A stretch of DNA of 9,960 nucleotides from the NCBI GenBank assembly GCA_038107835.1, contig JAYNHH010000048.1, forward strand, positions 1 through 9,960. Direction: 5' to 3'. Under the pieces are notes generated by a model that had not been told where the DNA came from, ran no database searches, and was given only the letters and a program-made list of their open reading frames with translations. How positions within the stretch are numbered: the stretch's first letter is position 1; each line of letters starts with the position of its first letter. The position numbers and the translations under genes were made by a program. The DNA is from MED-G116 sp038107835. GTDB taxonomy: Bacteria; Pseudomonadota; Alphaproteobacteria; Puniceispirillales; Puniceispirillaceae. Shown one piece after another: positions 1 through 5,374 of the stretch.

Positions 1-2
1 AG

Positions 3-701
3 AAACCCGATGTTGAGGAGCTGATCACCAGCCATATGGAACTGGTGCGCCAGATTGCCTGGCATATGCATGGCCGTGTTCACGCCTCAACCGAAATTGA
101 TGATCTGGTTCAGATAGGTTATTACGGGCTGGTGCTGGCAGCCCAGAATTACACCGTGCAGGAAGGGGCGACTTTTGCCAGCTATGCCAGCCTGCGCATC
201 CGCGGCAGCATCGTCGATCATCTGCGTAAGAACTCCAATCTGTGCCGCACCACAATTCAGATGCAGCAGCAGGCCAACAGGGCCGAACGCGAGCTGCAGA
301 CTCAGCTTGGCCGCGCTCCCTCGAAAGAGGAAATCGCGAGGAAAATCGGTATTACCGAGGACGAGATGATGGGCTGGGAACAGGCCTTTCAGGCAAATGT
401 CCATCAATCACTCGACAGCGTCTATGATGATTTTTCGATCTGGTTTGTCTCGCCAGAGAACACGCCTGAGGAAAATATCAGTGACAGCCAGTTGCGCGAT
501 GTGCTGAAAAGCGCCCTCAAGACCCTGCCGGAACGCGAAGCGTTGGTCATCCAGCTCTATTATGTCGAAGAGTTGAACGTCTATGAAATTGCCGAGGTGC
601 TGGAAGTCACCACCGGGCGCGTCTCGCAGATCAAGAAGGCAGCCATTGGGAAATTGCGCAGTTTCATGCAGCAGGTGGATGGGGACGAGTTGACCGAATG
701 A
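3..701 (+). CDS. fliA: Flagellar sigma factor FliA (sigma-28), 5' end outside window
   Basis: Sigma-70 family factor that would direct RNA polymerase to late flagellar promoters. The frame is open to the first base (first whole codon at 3), and the residues before the ATG at 36 read like family sequence, so the true start lies upstream. Counting from that internal Met: region 2 spans about 1-68 (IDDLVQIGYYGL, then ATFASYASLRIRGSIVDHLR), region 3 about 70-118 (LGRAPSKEEIARKIGIT) and region 4 about 155-209 (LKTLPEREALVIQLYY, then a helix-turn-helix with GRVSQIKKAA). There is no region 1.1 and a short region 3, as in FliA/WhiG/SigF-type factors. The segment after region 2.3, usually DWVPRSVR in FliA, reads NLCRTTIQ here. 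The stop overlaps the next start by 4 bases (ATGA), so the two genes are probably coupled. Confident in the FliA-like family; the exact paralogue is less certain. Confidence 0.9.
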   Translation, partial: KPDVEELITSHMELVRQIAWHMHGRVHASTEIDDLVQIGYYGLVLAAQNYTVQEGATFASYASLRIRGSIVDHLRKNSNLCRTTIQMQQQANRAERELQTQLGRAPSKEEIARKIGITEDEMMGWEQAFQANVHQSLDSVYDDFSIWFVSPENTPEENISDSQLRDVLKSALKTLPEREALVIQLYYVEELNVYEIAEVLEVTTGRVSQIKKAAIGKLRSFMQQVDGDELTE

Positions 702-1105
702 CTGATAACTGGGAACAGACCAACGAAATCAGCATGACCGTCCAGAGTGCGGAAATGCGTGTCCCAAGCCTGGCTGGCGGTCGGCATCTCCTCCTGTCAT
801 GCCGCCTGGTGAATATCGCCCGCGGCAATTGCCGGCTGGAAGTTCACCCGACGCGTGATGGTGAGGCAGGTGAGAATATCCTGCATATCCCGGTTGACCG
901 GCCAGTTATGCAGGGCGTTCTGCATGTTGCACCGGACTTATTTGCCAAGATGAGTACAGATGTCATGCGCAGCGGCAGCCGCCCGGTCAATATCGTGGTG
1001 ACGCTTGCCGATGCGCTGGCCGTCAACATTGCCGGCGATTTGCGCATCGACGAGGAAACCAGCATCAAGGTTGCTGATGCCAGTTTCGTCTTTTCAATGA
1101 AATAA
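698..1105 (+). CDS. Hypothetical protein translationally coupled to fliA
   Basis: 135 residues, starting inside the fliA stop (ATGA overlap at 698-701), which points to translational coupling and shared transcription. I do not recognise the family. No signal peptide or membrane helix is visible. The C-terminal half alternates hydrophobic and polar residues (PVNIVVTLADALAVNIAGDL, then ISIKV-like strands) and looks beta-rich. It does not resemble FlgM, the usual FliA anti-sigma factor, which is small, helical and disordered. It also lacks the RxxxR and (D/N)xSxxG signatures of PilZ. The position next to a flagellar sigma factor makes a motility role plausible, but that is inference from context only. 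The gene ends 14 bases before the stop of the convergent rod/hook gene, with no clear terminator between them. Confidence 0.75.
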   Translation: MTDNWEQTNEISMTVQSAEMRVPSLAGGRHLLLSCRLVNIARGNCRLEVHPTRDGEAGENILHIPVDRPVMQGVLHVAPDLFAKMSTDVMRSGSRPVNIVVTLADALAVNIAGDLRIDEETSIKVADASFVFSMK

Positions 1106-1119
1106 GGGGTGGGGCGGGA

Positions 1120-1929
1120 TCAGCCGATCAGCCGCTTCGACATATCAACCGCTGCCTGCAGCAGACGTGAGGACGCGGAATAGGCCTGTTGAGCCTGCAT
1201 CATCTTGGTCAACTCATCTGTCATGTTGATATTTGACGCCTCGAGATTACCGCTTTGGATGTCGCCAAAATTCGCCTGACCCGCAATTCCCAGCTGCGGC
1301 AGACCTGATTTTTCAGTGGTTACAAATTGACCACTACCAATTGATTTCAACGCTCCAACGTTGCCGAACCGTGCCAGAGCAATCGTACCTAAATCAACAA
1401 TTTCCGAGGGTGCTGCGCTTTTGTTCGGCACAGCTGTTCCATAAACCGCTTCAATTTGGCCCGCTATTGAAATATTGACCGCTGTCAGCAACTGCCGGTT
1501 ACCATTTTCATTGGTGCGCTGAATTGGGATATAGATTGGCTGGCCCTCAGAATCGATCAGTGACCGCCCATCCCATGTGACAACGCGGCCATCATCCTCC
1601 AAGCGGAAAGACCCGTCACGTGTGAACACCACCGGATTTGCATCATCCGCTTTTGTCGTCACGAACATGCCAAGACCGGAAACGGCAATGTCCAGTTCAG
1701 ACGCCGATGGTTTGAGCGACCCCTGCGAGTGCAGGCGGCGTGGACCATCGGTGCGCGCACCCTGTCCAAGGTCAATCCCGGGAAGTGAACCCAAGCCCAC
1801 ACCATAGGTATCATAGAAATCTGCACGGCTTTTCTTGAAGCCGTTCGAGCCCGCATTTGCAATATTGTGCGAGACAACAGACAGATTGTGCGATGCGGCT
1901 TCGAGGCCATTGCGAATCGTTGGTATCAT
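1120..1929 (-). CDS. flgF: Flagellar rod/hook basal-body protein (FlgE/FlgF/FlgG family)
   Basis: Axial component of the flagellar basal body, exported by the flagellar type III system. The 269 residues carry the family hallmarks. The N-terminal rod motif is HNLSVVSHNIANAGSNGFKK (about 14-33). The central beta domain has SELDIAVSGLGMFVT (78-91), FTRDGSFRLEDDGRVVTWDG and LID. The C-terminal coiled-coil segment has SGNLEASNINMTDELTKMM and AQQAYSASSRLLQAAVDM (226-263). The length fits FlgF or FlgG rather than a full hook protein FlgE (about 400). The symbol flgF is a best guess; a short FlgE-like protein is possible. The ATG at 1929 is preferred over the upstream ATG at 1971 because GGAAGG sits about 6 bases before it and the family start matches. 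Unusually, no flgG, flgA or flgH follows: the gene stands alone, convergent to the fliA pair. Confidence 0.85.
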   Translation of the reverse strand: MIPTIRNGLEAASHNLSVVSHNIANAGSNGFKKSRADFYDTYGVGLGSLPGIDLGQGARTDGPRRLHSQGSLKPSASELDIAVSGLGMFVTTKADDANPVVFTRDGSFRLEDDGRVVTWDGRSLIDSEGQPIYIPIQRTNENGNRQLLTAVNISIAGQIEAVYGTAVPNKSAAPSEIVDLGTIALARFGNVGALKSIGSGQFVTTEKSGLPQLGIAGQANFGDIQSGNLEASNINMTDELTKMMQAQQAYSASSRLLQAAVDMSKRLIG

Positions 1930-1959
1930 GGTGGTCCTTCCTTTTCCTGCACCCTGTCT

Positions 1960-1975
1960 TCCAATTTTCATGCCA
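1960..1975 (-). promoter_or_regulatory. Possible sigma-54-like promoter of the rod/hook gene
   Basis: Read on the minus strand, TGGCATGAAAATTGGA matches the sigma-54 layout (TGGCAC-N5-TTGCA) with correct spacing, but the -12 position is G instead of C. Initiation about 12 bases downstream would give a leader of about 20 bases containing the GGAAGG ribosome site of the ATG at 1929. Early and middle flagellar genes in alphaproteobacteria such as Caulobacter are often sigma-54 dependent. The mismatch hits the core -12 GC, so this is tentative. Confidence 0.3.
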
Positions 1976-2050
1976 AAACAGCCCGGAAGCGGTAATTTTG
2001 GTAAAAATCGGCAAATTCTTCATGAATTGGCGACGCAAGCCGCGCCAGAG

Positions 2051-2066
2051 TGGCAAAGCGGTTGCA
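2051..2066 (+). promoter_or_regulatory. Sigma-54 (RpoN) promoter
   Basis: TGGCAAAGCGGTTGCA matches the sigma-54 consensus (TGGCACG-N4-TTGCA) at both core elements. GG at -24 and GC at -12 have the required 10-base gap, and TTGCA is complete. It points to the plus strand. Predicted initiation near 2078 leaves a leader of about 60 bases to the ATG at 2138. It would drive the four small genes 2138-3679 and would need an enhancer-binding activator. The adjacent flagellar genes make a FlbD/FleQ/FlrC-type regulator a reasonable guess. No activator site was identified. Confidence 0.6.
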
Positions 2067-2137
2067 AAATCTGCAGAATACGGCATTCTAGTACCGCTAA
2101 TTTAGACATTCATATTTCACCGCAAATAGGGCATGCG

Positions 2138-2524
2138 ATGAGCAGCAACCCGCCTAATGCACTTGTTCCAGCTGGCAAGAACTCTCCACCGATGGTGCGT
2201 GAGGAGTCGGCGCCTGGCGGTTTCCGCCTGGCTGCGGAAGATGTTAGATTCGCCAGCCGTGAAGAAGTGAAGAACCGGTTGCCGGATATTCTTGGCAAGG
2301 CGCTTGCGCTGATATGGATTGATCGCGAGTTTCATGACACCTTTGCCCGCGACCCACAGGGAACGCTGGAATCCCAGGGCATTTTCCTGCCCGACAACAT
2401 GGTGATCGAATTTCAGAAACCCAATAGCGACAGGCCGCGTATCGTTGTCTATGAAACCCGGCCGAATTCCAAATTCAAGCTGCGTGTTTTCTATCTTCAG
2501 CTTGTGATGATGGCTGGCCGGTAG
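2138..2524 (+). CDS. Small protein with nitrile hydratase alpha / NHLP leader-like domain
   Basis: 128 residues. The first 40 or so are polar and Pro/Ser-rich, probably disordered. Residues about 52-106 (LGKALALIWIDREFHDTFA, then DPQGTLESQGIFLPDNMVIE, then RIVVYE) follow the pattern of the NHLP leader domain and the related N-terminal part of nitrile hydratase alpha subunits: an AW-D-x-x-F helix, a DP-x-x-xL turn, G-I-x-LP, then a beta strand. It lacks the Gly-Gly cleavage site and Cys/Ser/Thr-rich core of an NHLP precursor, and the CxxCSC metal site of the enzyme. A binding or scaffold use of the fold is therefore likelier than either known role. The start at 2138 is chosen for AGGG 6 bases upstream; the frame stays open much further back, but into the promoter region. 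The stop lies one base before the next start. Function unknown; the domain call is by eye. Confidence 0.75.
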   Translation: MSSNPPNALVPAGKNSPPMVREESAPGGFRLAAEDVRFASREEVKNRLPDILGKALALIWIDREFHDTFARDPQGTLESQGIFLPDNMVIEFQKPNSDRPRIVVYETRPNSKFKLRVFYLQLVMMAGR

Positions 2525-2525
2525 G

Positions 2526-3155
2526 ATGTGCAGGACGTGGATGCACGCCATCCTTATTGTGGTGGTGGCGCTGTGTCTTTCAACATTGACCGGCACACCG
2601 GTCAACGCCCAGACCAATGACAGCGATGCGATCTTTGTTGAAGCGGTAGCTGCCGTGAAAAACAAGGATTATGGACATGCGGTAAAGCTGTTTTCGAGCC
2701 AGGCCGAAGCCAACCAGCATGATGCACAATATAACCTGGCCGTGCTTTTAAAAGCTGGTAAAGGCGCACCGCAGGATTTTCTGAAAGCGCTTACCTGGGC
2801 ATGGGCAGCACATCTTGGCGGGATCGAGGCAGCCGAGGATCTTTCGGACGAACTGCTCGATCTCATTCCCGAAAAATCCATCGAGGCCGCAAGAGAGGCC
2901 GTTGCCAAGCGGTTGCGTGCGCGCATCGATGACGGTGAAAAGCCAGCCGTCATGCAGTTCGCCCGCTTCCATGCCGAACTGCGCGAGGAGGCTGACTACG
3001 AACGGGCCTATATCTGGTACTCGATTGCCGCAGCCATTGGGCTTGATGGCGCCTTCGGAGCCCGTGACGACACACGCGGCGATGTCGACGAGGAGAAAAT
3101 TGTGGAGCTTCAGGTCGAAGCTGGCACGATTTTTGAAACCCTGACATTTGATTAG
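2526..3155 (+). CDS. Secreted Sel1-repeat (TPR-like) protein
   Basis: 209 residues, predicted periplasmic. The N-terminus is a typical signal peptide with a hydrophobic core (AILIVVVALCLSTLTG) and a cleavage site after VNA near residue 28. The mature part has a Sel1-type repeat at about 65-99 (DAQYNLAVLLKAGKGAPQDF, then KALTWAWAAHLGG). A second, less regular one lies at about 140-176 (YERAYIWYSIAAAIG). Sel1 repeats form alpha-alpha solenoids used as protein-binding scaffolds. The best known flagellar example is MotX of Vibrio, part of the stator ring, and the flagellar surroundings make a similar envelope role possible but unproven. The gene starts one base after the previous stop. An alternative ATG at 2541 has a better ribosome site (AGGA, 6 bases) but would remove the only basic residues of the signal peptide. 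Confidence 0.85.
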   Translation: MCRTWMHAILIVVVALCLSTLTGTPVNAQTNDSDAIFVEAVAAVKNKDYGHAVKLFSSQAEANQHDAQYNLAVLLKAGKGAPQDFLKALTWAWAAHLGGIEAAEDLSDELLDLIPEKSIEAAREAVAKRLRARIDDGEKPAVMQFARFHAELREEADYERAYIWYSIAAAIGLDGAFGARDDTRGDVDEEKIVELQVEAGTIFETLTFD

Positions 3156-3173
3156 GGGCGGCAGAACCGCCCT
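3155..3173. other. GC-rich hairpin between cassette genes
   Basis: GGGGCGG and CCGCCCT pair (six G-C pairs plus one G-U) around a CAGAA loop, starting at the last base of the Sel1 gene's stop. No T-run follows, so it is a poor intrinsic terminator. It may attenuate, or stabilise the upstream mRNA, without separating the downstream genes completely. Confidence 0.4.
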
Positions 3174-3207
3174 CACCTAAACGCGCCGGATGGCCTTGGA
3201 GAATATG

Positions 3208-3414
3208 ATGCAGGTGAAAGTTCACTGGATTATTGACGGCGTTGCCGAAATGGATGTTGAGACCATTGAGGACGCCGAGAAAAATGTTGAGACAATTTTG
3301 GGCAAGCTGATTTCAGACAATCCGCAGCTGGTGGAAACACTGGGTGCGCGTGCGATTCAGGGCAAGGCCTATTTGCCTGGCTCAGAGGAAGATGAAGATG
3401 TCGAAAACAGCTAG
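3208..3414 (+). CDS. Small acidic protein of unknown function
   Basis: 68 residues with no signal peptide or membrane segment. It begins with a short beta-like stretch (MQVKVHWIIDGVAEMDV), continues with an amphipathic helix (TIEDAEKNVETILGKLI), and ends in an acidic tail (GSEEDEDVENS). The start at 3208 is preferred because GGAGA lies 5 bases upstream. ATGs at 3190 and 3205 are in frame but have poorer spacing or no ribosome site. The gene's end overlaps the start of the next gene by 17 bases in another frame, so the two are almost certainly co-translated. I do not recognise the family. Cytoplasmic location and an adaptor or regulatory role are guesses from size and charge only. Confidence 0.65.
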   Translation: MQVKVHWIIDGVAEMDVETIEDAEKNVETILGKLISDNPQLVETLGARAIQGKAYLPGSEEDEDVENS

Positions 3415-3679
3415 AGCGTCAGCGAAAATCACACTGACACTGGTTGTCTCCAGCCTGATTGCCGGCAGCGCCTTTGCCGCCGCACGCACCTATGTTCCCA
3501 AAAATGCGGTGGACAAAAAGGAGCTGGAGACATGTCGTCTGAAAAAGGCCAGCCCCTTGGGCAAAATCACCGAATGCCGCTATCAGCGCCAGAGCCGGGG
3601 CAAGGATGTGTTCATGACCATCGAAATGCCGAACGCCGACTGCATGCGCGAATTCCAGTGCGAGCGTGAAAAGAAATAG
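3398..3679 (+). CDS. Small secreted four-cysteine protein
   Basis: 93 residues. The N-terminus is a clear signal peptide: basic start (MSKTARASAK), hydrophobic core (ITLTLVVSSLIAG) and cleavage after AFA at residue 27. The mature protein of about 66 residues is very basic and has four cysteines (46, 60, 82, 88), enough for two disulfides in the periplasm. The start at 3398 is used because AGAGGA lies about 8 bases before it; the ATG at 3392 would be too close, and longer upstream forms would bury the signal peptide. It overlaps the preceding gene by 17 bases. It ends 16 bases before the convergent aldolase stop, with no evident terminator. No family recognised. Confidence 0.7.
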   Translation: MSKTARASAKITLTLVVSSLIAGSAFAAARTYVPKNAVDKKELETCRLKKASPLGKITECRYQRQSRGKDVFMTIEMPNADCMREFQCEREKK

Positions 3680-3695
3680 CCACGAGCCACGACGC

Positions 3696-4421
3696 CTATC
3701 TGGTACGGCAGTCAATACCGTTGAAATCGCCGAGACTGTCGAGGTCATCGACATATTCAAAGCCAGCATCGGCAAGACGCGGACGCATATTATAAAGATC
3801 AAGCCCAAGCTCGCCATTGGCGAGTTTGCGACGCTTGCCCTCCTCGTCATCAATCCGCTGCTGCGCTGCCACCATCACCTGATCCGCCTGTTTGCGCGCA
3901 ACAATTGTCACCCCATCATCATCGGCGCAGACCACATCACCGGGGAACACAAGCTGCCCGGCGCAGACCACCGGCACATTTACCGCGCCAAGCGTATTCT
4001 TTACCGTTCCCTTTGACGAGATGGCGCGGGACCAGACGGGGAATTCCATCTGTTGAAGATCGGCGACATCGCGAACGCCTGCGTCAATCACCAACCCCTT
4101 GACACCGCGCGCCTGTGCCGAGGTTGCGAGCAGATCGCCAAAGAATCCGTCGGTATTATCCGTGGTCAGCGCCACGACAAGAATATCCCCCGGCTGACAT
4201 AGCTCGATCGCCACATGCACCATCCAGTTGTCGCCGGGCTGTGCAAGGATGGTCACCGCTGTACCACCAATCCGGGTGCCGGGATAAATCGGGCGCATAT
4301 AGGGTTTCATCAGCCCGGTGCGCCCCTGCGCCTCATGCACGCTCGAGGCACCAGCCTCACCAAGCTGCGCTGCCAAAGTGGCCGGAGCCCGCTCAATCTG
4401 TCTTACGGCTACTGTTTTCAT
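3696..4421 (-). CDS. RraA/LigK-type 4-hydroxy-4-carboxy-2-oxoadipate aldolase family protein
   Basis: 241 residues of the RraA-like fold. Characterised relatives of this length (LigK/GalC/ProA, HMG aldolase) are divalent-metal class II aldolases. They split 4-carboxy-4-hydroxy-2-oxoadipate into pyruvate and oxaloacetate at the end of 4,5-cleavage pathways for protocatechuate or gallate, and they also decarboxylate oxaloacetate. Visible signatures are GDLLATSAQARGVKGLVIDA (95-114), followed by the RD-x2-D metal and substrate motif (R117, D118, D121). Then come PVWSRA (128-133), NVPVVCAGQLVFPGD (148-162) and ADDDGVTIVAR (166-176). The motif argues for an aldolase rather than the RNase E inhibitor RraA, which is shorter. 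The ATG at 4421 has GAGGAG 6 bases upstream and gives the family length, so the extension to 4517 is rejected. No other ring-cleavage genes are nearby, so the substrate is open. Confidence 0.85.
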   Translation of the reverse strand: MKTVAVRQIERAPATLAAQLGEAGASSVHEAQGRTGLMKPYMRPIYPGTRIGGTAVTILAQPGDNWMVHVAIELCQPGDILVVALTTDNTDGFFGDLLATSAQARGVKGLVIDAGVRDVADLQQMEFPVWSRAISSKGTVKNTLGAVNVPVVCAGQLVFPGDVVCADDDGVTIVARKQADQVMVAAQQRIDDEEGKRRKLANGELGLDLYNMRPRLADAGFEYVDDLDSLGDFNGIDCRTR

Positions 4422-4535
4422 GCCGCTCTCCTCGGTAAATGATCCCTGCGCCAAGCCTAGATGATCAGCAAACAGGGGCAAGCGTGAAATTTGATGTGCT
4501 TTGATCACCAAAACCACGATAGGCCGCGCCCGGCA

Positions 4536-5228
4536 TCAGTCGAAGCGGCTGAGGATCTCATCCAGCGGTTTTTTCACCTTCGCCACCGCCGGGATATGGG
4601 CATCTGCTGCCGGATGGCCGACGGCAAGGATCATCAGCGGCTTGTTGGATTTTGGTCGGCCGCAGATATCGGTGAGAAACTGCATTGGATTCGGCGTGTG
4701 CGTCAGACAGGTAAGGCCGGCCAGATGCAGTGCCGAGATCAGAAACCCGGATGCGATGCCGACACTTTCCGGCACATAGTAGTTCTTGTACCGGGTGCCA
4801 TCATCGAATTGTCCGTAGCGCTCGGCAAAAATGACGATCAGCCAGGGGGCGTCGACCAGATGTGGCTTGTCGGGGCCGGTGCCAATCGGTTCAAGCGCCC
4901 TGATCCATTCGTCCGCACTGTCACGGCTGTAGAATTTGCGCTCCTCTGCCTCCGCGGCCGTGCGGATATCAGCCTTCATCTGCGGGTTGCCAATCAGCGC
5001 AAAGTGCCAGGGCTGATGGTTCGCTCCGCTCGGGGCCAGACCGGCCGTCTGGATGCAATCCTCGATGATGCCGCGCGGCACTGGCCGGGGATCAAAATCA
5101 CGCACGGAGTGACGTTGCCGCATAACCGCCAGATGCGCGCTGGCAGCCGCGATCATTTCGGTATCACTGCGCTGCATACGGTCGGGAAGTGGTTTGGGTT
5201 CGTAGGACAGGGTGTCACGGGCAAACAT
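4536..5228 (-). CDS. Nitroreductase-fold flavoprotein, iodotyrosine deiodinase-like
   Basis: 230-residue FMN oxidoreductase of the nitroreductase superfamily. FMN-phosphate site: RHSVRDF (39-45). Isoalloxazine region: LAPSGANHQPWHF (64-76) and LTHTP (175-179), where IYDs place a threonine near FMN N5. It resembles mammalian iodotyrosine deiodinase along its length, including HYY/NYY-x-x-ESV/ISV and GRPSNKPLMIL/VG. The three residues that clamp the amino-acid zwitterion in IYD (Glu, Tyr, Lys at spacings 4 and 21) are all in register: E96, Y100 and K121. There is no membrane anchor, as in bacterial IYDs. The start at 5228 is chosen because AGGAG lies 5 bases before it; the ATG at 5231 is only 2 bases away. 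Divergent from the aminotransferase gene across 146 bases. Reductive dehalogenation of halotyrosine is plausible; the substrate is unproven. Confidence 0.88.
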   Translation of the reverse strand: MFARDTLSYEPKPLPDRMQRSDTEMIAAASAHLAVMRQRHSVRDFDPRPVPRGIIEDCIQTAGLAPSGANHQPWHFALIGNPQMKADIRTAAEAEERKFYSRDSADEWIRALEPIGTGPDKPHLVDAPWLIVIFAERYGQFDDGTRYKNYYVPESVGIASGFLISALHLAGLTCLTHTPNPMQFLTDICGRPKSNKPLMILAVGHPAADAHIPAVAKVKKPLDEILSRFD

Positions 5229-5374
5229 CATCGCTCCTGTGGCTCGTCAATTTGTGCCTGCTGGACATTCTGACGCGCTTTTGTCGGCGCATCAACTCTG
5301 CTACCTTTGCGCTCGATGTTCGAATGCTGCAGAGAGCCATCTGCCTTTACCCTGTCACAGAAGAGTTTTTACCA

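Noticed and set aside
2005..2012. Minus-strand GCCGATTT, similar to the FliA -10 element GCCGATAA, ahead of the rod/hook gene
   Set aside because: No TAAA-like -35 element lies about 15 bases upstream, so an isolated half-match was not called a promoter.
2041..2055. Minus-strand TGGCGCGG-TTGC-like sequence resembling a sigma-54 site
   Set aside because: The gap between GG and GC is 8 bases rather than the strict 10.
2117..2665. 182-codon open frame on the minus strand opposite the NHLP-like gene
   Set aside because: It spans two plus-strand genes with plausible starts and a signal peptide; the antisense product is featureless.
3419..3853. 144-codon open frame on the minus strand across the four-Cys gene and aldolase end
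   Set aside because: It crosses a convergent gene boundary and lacks a ribosome site. The plus frame has a convincing signal peptide.
4491..5273. 260-codon open frame on the plus strand opposite the nitroreductase
   Set aside because: The minus strand encodes a full nitroreductase with a good ribosome site. The antisense frame has none and no domain pattern.
5229..5374. TTCGAA-centred palindrome and possible -35/-10 pairs in the divergent gap
   Set aside because: The symmetry does not extend beyond six bases, and no hexamer pair with 16-18 base spacing is convincing.
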